Positions 1-6,495 of a DNA stretch of 11,105 nt are shown here, piece by piece. Made by a program: the position numbers and the translations under genes. Source of the stretch: an uncultured Syntrophobacteraceae bacterium (GTDB taxonomy: Bacteria > Desulfobacterota > Syntrophobacteria > Syntrophobacterales > Syntrophobacteraceae); assembly GCA_937889795.1 (NCBI GenBank), contig CALBZH010000406.1:1-11105 (forward strand), in the 5' to 3' direction. The notes beneath the pieces are model-generated. The model did not search any database, had not been told where the DNA came from, and saw nothing but the letters and a program-made list of their open reading frames with translations. Each line of letters opens with the position of its first letter. Within the stretch, counting starts at the first letter, position 1.

Positions 1-133
1 CGCCTCCTCCGAGAGCAAGCTCGAACCCCTCGAAAAAGGCCTGCCACTCCGCCGAGACTTGACCCGGTGCCGCTTTCCAGCGTTGGTATTGCGCATCAAG
101 GAATTCGATGCTGTTTGCAACCGGAATGCTCAT
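1..133 (-). CDS. sucA: 2-oxoglutarate dehydrogenase E1 component, N-terminal fragment (truncated by window edge)
   Basis: Reading leftward from an ATG at 133-131 gives 44 codons that run off the window start. The peptide starts MSIPVANSIEFL and continues with YQRWKAAPGQVSAEWQAFF and an EGFEL stretch. This matches the N-terminal segment of SucA-type E1 subunits, which helps bind the E2 core. The full enzyme is a thiamine-diphosphate decarboxylase of 2-oxoglutarate in the TCA cycle, normally about 900 or more residues, so none of the catalytic domain is visible. A purine-rich GAGAGG lies about 10 bases before the ATG as a ribosome binding site. The gene is divergent from selC. The call rests only on the short N-terminal motif, but that motif is distinctive; DhTKD-type paralogues are the alternative. 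Confidence 0.8.
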   Translation of the reverse strand, partial: MSIPVANSIEFLDAQYQRWKAAPGQVSAEWQAFFEGFELALGGG

Positions 134-200
134 GTCTTTTTGCCTCTCGCGATCGTTGGCGTTTTCAGGGTCTGTTCCGCTGCACACAGGAAGGCTGTAG

Positions 201-243
201 GCCATGCTCTTGCCCCGAAGCAACCGGGTGGGGCACGCATGGC
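201..243. other. Extended imperfect hairpin in the predicted sucA leader
   Basis: Outer arms GCCATGC (201-207) and GCATGGC (237-243) pair perfectly over 7 bp. Inner arms TGCCCC (211-216) and GGGGCA (230-235) pair over 6 bp, separated by a 3/1-base internal loop and closed by a 13-base loop. There is no T-run next to it on either strand, so it is not a typical intrinsic terminator. Read as minus-strand RNA it would sit about 70 bases upstream of the sucA start. No known riboswitch family was recognised. Confidence 0.5.
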
Positions 244-305
244 GTCGATGATGGCCGGAGGCGATTGCTTTGGCCGAAAAGCCAGAAATCAAGCCGCCAT
301 GCGGA

Positions 306-335
306 AAACTAGCACCCCCATCCAAAATCTGTCAA
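306..335 (-). promoter_or_regulatory. Putative sigma70-type promoter for sucA
   Basis: On the minus strand a consensus TTGACA (335-330) is followed after 18 bases by TAGTTT (311-306). The -35 is perfect but the -10 is poor (3 of 6). It would give a leader of about 165 bases before the sucA ATG. It lies back to back with the selC promoter, so the two transcripts diverge from within about 100 bases. Confidence 0.35.
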
Positions 336-370
336 GCGCCAGAGCACGGCGAAAAAGTCTCACATCCGAC

Positions 371-399
371 TTGTCAAAGCCCGCTCGTTTGAGTACAAA
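371..399 (+). promoter_or_regulatory. Putative sigma70-type promoter for selC
   Basis: TTGTCA (371-376, 5 of 6 to consensus) and TACAAA (394-399, 4 of 6) are separated by the optimal 17 bases. The predicted start near 406 leaves about 10 bases before the mature tRNA 5' end at 416, as expected for a tRNA gene. Confidence 0.6.
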
Positions 400-415
400 T
401 GCGTTCTGCCGACAC

Positions 416-514
416 GGAAGCGCCAAGCTCACTGGTGGGGCTCCCGGACTTCAAATCCGGTGTGAGGGCGTGAAGGCGTTCTCAGGTGGGTTCGATTCCC
501 ATGCGCTTCCGCCA
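416..514 (+). tRNA. selC: tRNA-Sec (anticodon UCA)
   Basis: This is the selenocysteine tRNA, charged with serine and converted to Sec-tRNA by SelA for insertion at UGA codons. The acceptor stem has the diagnostic 8 bp: GGAAGCGC (416-423) with GCGCTTCC (503-510). It is followed by discriminator G and an encoded CCA (512-514). The anticodon stem CCGGA/TCCGG (444-448, 456-460) encloses loop CTTCAAA with anticodon TCA at 451-453. A long variable arm pairs 463-469 with 478-484. The T arm is 5 bp (486-490 with 498-502) around TTCGATT. The 8+5 acceptor/T-stem layout and the 99-base length are typical of bacterial selC. Its presence implies that the organism makes selenoproteins; none is evident in this window. 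Confidence 0.96.
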
Positions 515-546
515 TCCTATCAAGGTCCTCCGCCGAGGTCTCAGAC

Positions 547-987
547 GTGGCCGATCCCGAAGCCAGGTACGATGAAATGATAGGGAAGCTGAAAGCGGGC
601 AGCCAGAAATTGACTCCCCAACGGCTTGCGATTCTCCGGGTTTTGGCGAACAGCTCCGATCACCCCTCCGTTGACGATATCCACCAGAAGCTTGCCAAGG
701 ATTTTCCGGGCATCAGTCAGGCAACGGTCTACCGAACCATTATGATGGTCAAGTCCTTGGGTCAGGTACTGGAGCTCGGATTTCCCGACGGAAGCAACCG
801 CTACGACGGCAGCAAGCCGGACCCTCATCCCCATGTCATCTGCACGCGATGCAAGAGGATCATTGATCCCAATGTTTCCGATTTCATCGACCTGCCCAGA
901 AAGATCGCCGAGGCGAACGGCTTCGAGATGGTATCCTATCGCCTGGATATCTTTGGGGTTTGTCCCCAATGTCGCCACAAGGCTTGA
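547..987 (+). CDS. Fur-family transcriptional repressor, PerR-like
   Basis: This 146-residue protein has the Fur-family layout. An N-terminal winged helix (about 15-85) carries the recognition motif GISQATVYRTI (55-65). The C-terminal dimerisation domain has HPH (94-96), C99xxC102 and C139xxC142, the two CxxC pairs of a structural zinc site. RYD at 85-87 resembles PerR rather than the RYE of Fur, so a peroxide sensor is favoured, although Fur or Zur cannot be excluded. The GTG start was chosen because GAGGT (535-539) sits 7 bases upstream; an in-frame ATG at 577 has weaker support and would trim the N-terminus. The gene begins 32 bases after selC without an intervening terminator, so co-transcription is possible. 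No PerR box was identified upstream. It is convergent with the baeRF-like gene. Confidence 0.88.
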   Translation: MADPEARYDEMIGKLKAGSQKLTPQRLAILRVLANSSDHPSVDDIHQKLAKDFPGISQATVYRTIMMVKSLGQVLELGFPDGSNRYDGSKPDPHPHVICTRCKRIIDPNVSDFIDLPRKIAEANGFEMVSYRLDIFGVCPQCRHKA

Positions 988-1062
988 TTGGTGCGATTGC
1001 TTTGGCTTTCCAGTGCCCAGGTTGGCTCAGCCTGTCTGACTGCTGACAGCGACATGCAATCA

Positions 1063-1087
1063 GGGAGGCGGCAGAAAGCCGCCCCCC
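1063..1087. terminator. GC-rich hairpin between convergent genes (possible terminator)
   Basis: GGCGGC (1067-1072) and GCCGCC (1078-1083) pair around loop AGAAA. The stem extends through one mismatch to GGG/CCC (1063-1065, 1085-1087). It lies in the 151-base gap between the stops of the Fur-family and baeRF-like genes. No T-tract follows on either strand, so intrinsic termination is uncertain. Nothing else stands out in this gap. Confidence 0.35.
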
Positions 1088-1138
1088 AGCGGTCAGAATC
1101 GATCCGGCGCGTTGCAGCCACGCCCGTTCCGGCATGCC

Positions 1139-2302
1139 TTAACGCAAAAACGCTCCGATCATTCCGGCGGACTCCAGTCTAGTCCTTGCTTCGGCCCCAC
1201 GGATTTCTTCCGTCCGCCCACCCAGGTTGAGAACCCTCTCAGACGCGTACCAGAAAAGGTCATCCACCTCTTCCAGGGACGTTGAGCAGTACGGACATTT
1301 TCCATCACCTGGTGCATGATCCAGCAGAACATCGCACCCGCCGCACTGGCAGCCCGGGCTCTTGCAGGCACAGGGATAGACCAAACGGTAAACGCGTCCC
1401 TGGTTGACCGCATCCAGCGTCGCGCTCATTCCCAGTACGGCCTTTTCGACCGTTGGATTGCTCTTTCGAGCAATCGTGATCAGATCTTCAACCAGGCTCA
1501 GCTCCTGCTCCCGCTCGATCTGCTCGATCACCGGGAAGACCAGCTCCAAAACCTCGCCGGCCTTGGCCGTGACCGACACGCGAATACGCTTGACCACCTT
1601 GGCTGCGACGGTCTTGGGAAGCAATCGCTGGAAGACGGCGGTCACCTCCTCGGGCCCCGCCAGCAGCACCCCATCCACTTGGTATTCGTTGATGATGCCA
1701 TACAGAATGTCGGCCGCATCCTTGAGAAACCACTCACTCCACTGGGCCGCTCTGCGCTGCAGCACCATCTGCGAGCGCATCTGATCGCTTCCGCTGGTCG
1801 ATCGGTGCTTGAACGGAGGATCCTGGAAGACATCCGAAACCTCTTCGATCTGCCCCATGGTCACCACGAAAAAACGTGCCCGCTCGCGGTCCACGAGGAC
1901 GACTCCATAACGCGCGTGCTCCTCGACGACTTCCCGCAGCACGCGAACATACGGCGTCGCGCTGTACCAGACCTGATTGGCCAGGCGCACAGGCAACGGC
2001 TCCTCGAAAAAGAAAGACTCCGATGCATCACAGAAGAGAACGAGGCTCTTCCCCTTTGGGAGATTGAACTCGACACGCTGACGAACCCACTCCGCATCCT
2101 CCTGAAAATGCTTACTCTTTCCGTCATCCTTGATTTGAAGCTCGATTCCCTTGAGCAAATTGTCCAGCGCCAGTCGATAGCCGCCTCTCCGATTCACGGG
2201 ATTGCAGGGATCCAGGTTCAGGTAGACGCTCAACACCGGAGAGTCCTCTCGCGAGGCCCTATCACCAAGTTCTTGAATTGCTTGGGGCTGCAGGACACTC
2301 AT
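1139..2302 (-). CDS. Bacterial archaeo-eukaryotic release-factor-1-like protein (VLRF1/baeRF family)
   Basis: This 387-residue protein resembles bacterial eRF1/Vms1-like proteins, proposed from family analysis to release peptides from tRNA on stalled ribosomes. The motif YGVVLVDRERARFFVV (132-147) starts the eRF1 domain 2-like core. The segment FKHRSTSGSDQMRSQ (164-178) occupies the place of the catalytic KHGRGGQ loop, here with GSDQ instead of GGQ. A Pelota/L7Ae-like part follows (about 200-300; LLAGPEEV at 213-220). The C-terminus has a zinc-ribbon-like cluster: C311, C313, C318, C320, C323, C336 and C339. The ATG at 2302 was chosen because GGAGGA lies 7 bases upstream. An ATG at 2317 (five extra residues, MEEDA) is possible, with AGGAG overlapping the upstream stop. 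It is the second gene of a tight operon with the DUF554 gene, 29 bases apart. Release activity is inferred, not shown. Confidence 0.78.
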   Translation of the reverse strand: MSVLQPQAIQELGDRASREDSPVLSVYLNLDPCNPVNRRGGYRLALDNLLKGIELQIKDDGKSKHFQEDAEWVRQRVEFNLPKGKSLVLFCDASESFFFEEPLPVRLANQVWYSATPYVRVLREVVEEHARYGVVLVDRERARFFVVTMGQIEEVSDVFQDPPFKHRSTSGSDQMRSQMVLQRRAAQWSEWFLKDAADILYGIINEYQVDGVLLAGPEEVTAVFQRLLPKTVAAKVVKRIRVSVTAKAGEVLELVFPVIEQIEREQELSLVEDLITIARKSNPTVEKAVLGMSATLDAVNQGRVYRLVYPCACKSPGCQCGGCDVLLDHAPGDGKCPYCSTSLEEVDDLFWYASERVLNLGGRTEEIRGAEARTRLESAGMIGAFLR

Positions 2303-2331
2303 CGCATCTTCCTCCATTCTGAGACGTTCTC

Positions 2332-3030
2332 CTAAAAGAAACTCTTCACCCAGGGGATGAGAGCCACAATCAAAGGCGCGATGGCCAGAGCGGGCAAGAA
2401 GCTGGCCAAACGCAACTCCTTGATACGCAAGAGCTTGAGCCCAATCCCGACGATGATCAGGCCCCCGGTAGCGGTCATTTCAGCAATCATGGGCTCCGAA
2501 AGCAGCGTGCACAAGACACCGGCGAAAAGCGTGATGGACCCCTGATAGAGGAAAAGGGGCACGATCGAACAGGCTACACCCCACCCAAGGCTCGCCGAAA
2601 AGGCGATGGAAGCAAACCCATCCAACAGGGACTTGACCGCAAGCACCTTATAATCGCCTGAAAGGCCATCTTGAATCGAGCCGAGAATCGCCATGGGACC
2701 GATGCAGAATACCAGGCTGGCCGTGACAAATCCTTCGGCAAACGAGCCCTGACCCTCACGCGTGAGGACAGTCTGTAGCCACCGTCCCAACCGCTCAAGC
2801 AGCTCCTCCAAGTGCAGCAGCTCTCCACAGATGGCACCCACCAGCATGGCTCCGAGCACGATGAGGATGTTGGCAGTCCCAAGAGCCATCTGCAAACCCA
2901 CCAGGCTTGTCACAAGCCCGAGACCATTCAGCACCGTGTGCCTCATTTGCTCCGGAAGGCGGCTTCCGACCGATACGCCGATAATGGACCCCACCACAAC
3001 CGTTCCCACGTTGATGAAGGTGCCACTCAT
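2332..3030 (-). CDS. DUF554-family integral membrane protein
   Basis: This 232-residue, strongly hydrophobic protein has about seven or eight membrane segments. Examples are residues 5-22, 35-50, 53-72, 100-119, 134-172 (two), 184-202 and 208-228. The signature around CIGPMAILGSIQDGL (109-123) and VKSLLDGFASIAFSASLGWG (132-151) is typical of DUF554 (YdfK/YqgA-like) proteins, whose function is unknown; a transport role is only a guess. The length fits the family (about 225-240). The ATG at 3030 was chosen because the family N-terminus starts at MSGTFINVG and GGGGTGG lies just upstream; a TTG at 3051 would add seven unconvincing residues. It is first in the operon with the baeRF-like gene. No convincing minus-strand promoter was found in the 378-base upstream gap. 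Confidence 0.87.
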   Translation of the reverse strand: MSGTFINVGTVVVGSIIGVSVGSRLPEQMRHTVLNGLGLVTSLVGLQMALGTANILIVLGAMLVGAICGELLHLEELLERLGRWLQTVLTREGQGSFAEGFVTASLVFCIGPMAILGSIQDGLSGDYKVLAVKSLLDGFASIAFSASLGWGVACSIVPLFLYQGSITLFAGVLCTLLSEPMIAEMTATGGLIIVGIGLKLLRIKELRLASFLPALAIAPLIVALIPWVKSFF

Positions 3031-3286
3031 CAATCCACCCCCATGAAACAAGCCCCGTCAGCCTCCCCGGGCAGGAGAAAGACCCCATGGTCCATGTTTT
3101 TCCCAATGGGGGACAGCACCTTCTTCACAAACAAAATCTCCAACAATGCTGGCATCATGATCCCTTCAAGCAGAAGACAAGATAAACGACGAAATAAGAA
3201 TGCCCTGACCCCAGCAGGCCTCTGCCCCAAAGGATATTGCATGCGAACGCCGAAGGGAAGAGGATGCTACGCCGCGCCACCCCAGG

Positions 3287-3315
3287 TTGATCTTTCAGGC
3301 CTGGTAAGCTATAAG
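3287..3315 (+). promoter_or_regulatory. Sigma70-type promoter for the rubredoxin-like gene
   Basis: TTGATC (3287-3292, 4 of 6) and TATAAG (3310-3315, 5 of 6) are spaced by exactly 17 bases. This predicts transcription from about 3322 and a leader of about 87 bases. A palindrome GCTTAAGC (3327-3334) lies just after the predicted start and could be an operator or incidental. The rest of the 3031-3408 gap shows no gene. Confidence 0.6.
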
Positions 3316-3408
3316 CGGACTTGTGGGCTTAAGCTCAACTATCGTCGTGTTTGACTAACCTGCCTGGACGGTTCCAATTTCTCCATTGCACCGAAAGGAG
3401 TACACACC

Positions 3409-3600
3409 ATGGCTGTTTGGAAATGCAACAATTGCGGCAATACCGTCGACCTGATGGCTCCTCCCGAAACCTGTCCTTCGTGCAAGCAGAAATGCGAGTT
3501 TGTGGATGTCTCGTGCTACATCCCGGAATGCGGGGGACCCAATTCAGGCAACATCAATCCTCAAGTTTTTCAAGAAAGTTACAAGACTGACAAGAAGTAG
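3409..3600 (+). CDS. Small rubredoxin-like cysteine-rich metal-binding protein
   Basis: This 63-residue protein has two rubredoxin-type knuckles, C6xxC9G and C22PxC25, separated by 12 residues with PPE before the second. This is the layout of the rubredoxin-like domain at the C-terminus of rubrerythrins, which binds one Fe with four Cys. It could also bind zinc. Three further cysteines (C29, C36 and C41, the last in PECGGP) are not part of a standard rubredoxin and may form a second site or a partner surface. There is no signal peptide, so it is probably cytoplasmic. AAAGGAG lies 8 bases before the ATG. The gene is monocistronic, between its own promoter and a terminator-like hairpin. A role in electron transfer or oxidative stress defence is an inference; a PerR-like regulator is encoded about 2.4 kb away. 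Confidence 0.75.
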   Translation: MAVWKCNNCGNTVDLMAPPETCPSCKQKCEFVDVSCYIPECGGPNSGNINPQVFQESYKTDKK

Positions 3601-3695
3601 GGGCTGGCCCTCGGGGAGAATTCTTTCCGTTGAATGGGTTTACCCTCTTGACTCGTGAGTTATAGTAGAGATGGAAAGTAAATCTTTCCTCCTCC

Positions 3696-3743
3696 GGAGA
3701 GAGTCGGGTCCCCCCCTCCTACCTGGCTCTCTCCTCCTCTTTT
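3696..3743 (+). terminator. Putative rho-independent terminator of the rubredoxin-like gene
   Basis: GGAGAGAG (3696-3703) pairs perfectly with CTCTCTCC (3727-3734). After a 2x2 mismatch, GGGT (3706-3709) pairs with ACCT (3721-3724). The stem is followed by a pyrimidine run ending TCTTTT (3738-3743) on the plus strand. The minus-strand side has no T-run, so the polarity fits the rubredoxin-like gene, although it is about 95 bases past the stop. Confidence 0.5.
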
Positions 3744-3799
3744 GAGACTCCGTGAGCCTGCATGAGGATCCAGCCTAAACCCTCTGCCCTCTTCAGTTA

Positions 3800-4930
3800 T
3801 CAGCCCTGCTGGCTTGTGCCGGATGCATAGATTCCCATCTGCTTCAGCACGGAGAGCGCGACTCGTCGCTGCTTCTCCCCGTAAAATTTCACGTAGTGAT
3901 ACACCGGAACCATCTCGTAGCCACGGATGAGCTTGTGGTCCCCTCCAAACCCCGGGTCCATCACTTCGAAGCCGTGCCGGATGGCATATTCGATGGGGTG
4001 ATAATAACAGGTGGCAAAGTGCAAAAAGGGGACTTCCTTGTAACAGCCCCAATAGCGGCCATACAAGGCTCGTTCCTTGTGGTAAAAAAGCGCCAGCCCA
4101 AATCGCTCCGTCCCGGATCGCGCGACCGAAAAGCAGCACCGTCTCCGAAAGCTCTCTCCCAGAAGGTTAAAGAAATCCTGATTCAAGAAGGGTCTGATCG
4201 CCGGCCCCATGTGTTTGATCCACGTTCGCAAGTACATGTCAAAGATGTCGTCAAATAGCGCGCTCGGCGCATGGAGGCCGTCGACCATTTCGATGTCAAT
4301 TCCCAGCGCTTCGATACTGCGCAGCTCCCGCTTGATCTTGGTCCTTCGGCTGGACTTGAAGGACCCCAGATAATCTTCAAAAGTCTGATAGTGTTGATTG
4401 TGCCAGAGATAATAGTAACTTCGGAGCGCCACATACCCCTGCTGCAGGAGAAGAGCATGGAGGGGCGACTCCGGAGCAACAAAATAGATCCTGGCCGTTG
4501 CGAGGTTTCTGGTGATGCAAAGATGATCGACGTATTGGAGCAGCAGTCGCGCCACCAGGTCCGAGTCGATGTCAGAGCGACACAGAAACTGGTAAGCCGG
4601 GACAGGGGTGAATGGAAGCGTGCCTACCAAACCGTGGTTGAACGGAAGCCCCGTAAACTCCGAAAGGAATTCGATGAGCCCTCCATCCCCGAACTCCACC
4701 CAAGCCCGGTCCCGCTCATACAGGGGTGCCAAGCCGATCGGCACGTTGTCTCCTGAGTAGGCGACCAGATGAATTGGACGGTAGCCCCGCTCCTCGGAAA
4801 CAGCACCCGAAGCCTCCAGTGCATAGAAGTACTCCCACTCCATAACGGGGCTTGCTGAAACGGCCAGCTCGTTCCAAACATCCGGATCGATGTCCCCCGC
4901 GGCGGGATGTGTGCTGAAATGAATAGCCAT
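3800..4930 (-). CDS. FemAB-like GNAT-fold protein (PF04339/DUF482 type)
   Basis: This 376-residue soluble protein has the signatures of the FemAB_like family (COG3146 type). These are an N-terminal SPVMEWEYFYALEASGA (27-43), a basic segment FKSSRRTKIKRE (191-202), YGRYWGC (290-296), and a C-terminal block LHFATCYYHPIEYAI (303-317) followed by GGDHKLIRGY (329-338). These proteins are related to aminoacyl/acyl transferases of the Fem/GNAT fold and are often labelled peptidoglycan biosynthesis or recognition, but I know of no firm biochemical role. The ATG at 4930 has GAGG about 9 bases upstream. The length is typical and no lesion is visible. It is convergent with the rubredoxin-like gene and divergent from the M20 peptidase; no co-transcribed partner is seen. 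Confidence 0.8.
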   Translation of the reverse strand: MAIHFSTHPAAGDIDPDVWNELAVSASPVMEWEYFYALEASGAVSEERGYRPIHLVAYSGDNVPIGLAPLYERDRAWVEFGDGGLIEFLSEFTGLPFNHGLVGTLPFTPVPAYQFLCRSDIDSDLVARLLLQYVDHLCITRNLATARIYFVAPESPLHALLLQQGYVALRSYYYLWHNQHYQTFEDYLGSFKSSRRTKIKRELRSIEALGIDIEMVDGLHAPSALFDDIFDMYLRTWIKHMGPAIRPFLNQDFFNLLGESFRRRCCFSVARSGTERFGLALFYHKERALYGRYWGCYKEVPFLHFATCYYHPIEYAIRHGFEVMDPGFGGDHKLIRGYEMVPVYHYVKFYGEKQRRVALSVLKQMGIYASGTSQQG

Positions 4931-4943
4931 GAGCTATCCTCGG

Positions 4944-4961
4944 TTCCTCGTCTAAGAGGAA
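4944..4961. repeat. Small inverted repeat upstream of the FemAB-like gene
   Basis: TTCCTC (4944-4949) and GAGGAA (4956-4961) form a perfect 6-bp stem with a 6-base spacer. In the minus-strand message it would lie just upstream of the ribosome binding site of the FemAB-like gene. It could be a leader hairpin or an operator; chance is also possible. Confidence 0.35.
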
Positions 4962-5073
4962 GAGATCCACGGTGCACCATCCCGATAACCCCAGGCCCTG
5001 AGAGTGCAGCCGAGCGCTACAAGGTCCAATCCCGTGGTCGAATTTCGTTGCTCTCGCCTGGAAAGCGAGTATG

Positions 5074-5101
5074 TTGCGAAAGCATCAAACATCATTATAT
5101 C
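5074..5101 (+). promoter_or_regulatory. Possible promoter for the M20 peptidase gene
   Basis: TTGCGA (5074-5079) and TATATC (5096-5101) are 16 bases apart. The transcript would start close to 5108, leaving a very short leader that still includes the AAGGAGG ribosome binding site (5111-5117). A second weak candidate, TTGCTC (5048-5053) with TATGTT (5070-5075), overlaps a 5-bp hairpin (5053-5069). Confidence 0.35.
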
Positions 5102-5124
5102 CCATCGGACAAGGAGGTTCTTCG

Positions 5125-6495
5125 ATGATTGACACCCTCGTACTGGACAAAATCGACACGAATCGCGAACGGTACGTCGAGGAGCTTTTGGGATTCCTCC
5201 GCATCCCCAGCGTGAGCACCCTTACCGACCACGCCCCAGACATGCGCGTCGCCGCGGAGTGGGTCCTCAACCACCTGAACGGTCTGGGCTTTGAATCCAC
5301 CGTGTTCAGGACGGAGCGGCACCCCATCGTGTTCGGGGAGCACCTGAAAGCACCGGGAAAACCGACCCTCTTGATATACGGTCATTACGACGTTCAGCCT
5401 CCCGATCCCCTTGACGAATGGATCTCCCCTCCCTTCTTACCCCAGATCCGTGAGGGCTATGTATACGCTCGCGGGGCCTGCGACGACAAGGGACAGTTCT
5501 TCACCTATCTCAAAGCCTTGGAAGCAGTGATGGCTGTCAAGGGAAGCCTGCCGGTCAATGTCAAGGTCCTCGTGGAAGGGGAGGAGGAAATCGCAAGCCC
5601 CAGCCTACCCCCATTTCTCAAAGAACACCACGCCCGCCTCAAGGCCGATGTTGTCGCCATTTCCGACGGCTCACAGTTTGCGCCGGGAATACCCGCCATC
5701 ACCTACGGCCTCCGAGGCCTCTCGTATTTTCAGGTCGATGTGCAGGGACCTCGCTTCGACCTGCATTCCGGTGTCTTCGGGGGAATCGTTCAGAACCCCG
5801 CAAGCGCCCTGATTGAAATGCTTGCCCAGCTCAAGGGTCCAGAAGGCACCGTGGCAATCCCGGGGTTTTATGACGACGTCCTCCCCCTCGAGCAGTGGGA
5901 GCGCGAAGCAATGGCTTCACTTCAATACGACCACAAGGCGCTCTTGGAGTACCTCGGTGTCGACGTATTGGTCGGGGAATCGGCCTATTCCACCCTCGAG
6001 CGGAAAACCGCCCGACCAACGATCGATTTGAACGGGATTTACGGGGGGTTTTCGGGAGAAGGGGCCAAAACCATCATCCCTGCCAAAGCCAGCGCCAAGG
6101 TAAGCATGCGGCTCGTACCCAACCAGAGCTCGGCCAAGATCAATGCCTTGTTCAAGGAGCATATGCGGAGGCTCACTCCACCGGGCGTGCGAGTGGACGT
6201 CACGGAACTGCACGGCGGGGACCCTGTCCTGATTTCCCGAGATCAACCCAGTGTGCAAGCCGCCCAGAAGGCCATCGAGATCGGTTTCGGGAAAGCTCCC
6301 GTTTTCATCCGTGAAGGCGGATCCATTCCGATTGTGAACCTGCTCAAGGAAATCCTGGGGAGTGAGGCCATTTTGCTTTTGGGCTGGGGCAGCCCCGACG
6401 ACGGTGCCCATTCCCCGAATGAACGATTCAATTTGCAGGATTTTCATCGAGGCATTCGCGCGGCGGCGGCTCTTCTTTTCGAGCTGGCCAGCTGA
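5125..6495 (+). CDS. M20-family metallo-dipeptidase (CNDP-like)
   Basis: This 456-residue zinc peptidase resembles carnosinase/CNDP-type M20 enzymes, which hydrolyse dipeptides in the cytoplasm. Metal ligands and catalytic residues are all in place: H87 and D89 in GHYDVQP, bridging D120 in GACDDKGQ, E154-E155 in EGEEEIAS (general base and ligand), D181 in ISDGSQ, and H429 in SPDDGAHSPNER. H214 in DLHSG lies in the dimerisation (lid) domain, about 205-330. The ATG at 5125 was chosen because AAGGAGG lies 7 bases upstream; an upstream in-frame ATG at 5071 would add 18 residues and precede the ribosome binding site. There is no signal peptide. The last 68 bases overlap the 3' end of the glycosyltransferase gene on the other strand. 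Substrate preference cannot be read from sequence. Confidence 0.9.
   Translation: MIDTLVLDKIDTNRERYVEELLGFLRIPSVSTLTDHAPDMRVAAEWVLNHLNGLGFESTVFRTERHPIVFGEHLKAPGKPTLLIYGHYDVQPPDPLDEWISPPFLPQIREGYVYARGACDDKGQFFTYLKALEAVMAVKGSLPVNVKVLVEGEEEIASPSLPPFLKEHHARLKADVVAISDGSQFAPGIPAITYGLRGLSYFQVDVQGPRFDLHSGVFGGIVQNPASALIEMLAQLKGPEGTVAIPGFYDDVLPLEQWEREAMASLQYDHKALLEYLGVDVLVGESAYSTLERKTARPTIDLNGIYGGFSGEGAKTIIPAKASAKVSMRLVPNQSSAKINALFKEHMRRLTPPGVRVDVTELHGGDPVLISRDQPSVQAAQKAIEIGFGKAPVFIREGGSIPIVNLLKEILGSEAILLLGWGSPDDGAHSPNERFNLQDFHRGIRAAAALLFELAS

Noticed and set aside
59..580. 173-residue plus-strand open frame at the window start
   Set aside because: It runs antisense through sucA and straight through the selC tRNA; composition is low-complexity basic and no family is recognisable.
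541..978. 145-residue minus-strand frame opposite the Fur-family gene
   Set aside because: It is a complete antisense shadow of a well-recognised gene, without family motifs or a convincing ribosome binding site.
416..987. selC as an integration site with an adjacent genomic island
   Set aside because: selC is a known integration hotspot, but no integrase, attachment repeat or composition shift is visible; the flanking genes look native.
1316..2335. 339-residue plus-strand frame opposite the baeRF-like gene
   Set aside because: Long antisense frames are common in GC-rich codons; the opposite strand carries the recognisable protein and zinc cluster.
2812..3354. 180-residue plus-strand frame overlapping the DUF554 start and the upstream gap
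   Set aside because: His/Pro/Arg-rich composition, no recognised motif; it ends across the promoter of the rubredoxin-like gene.
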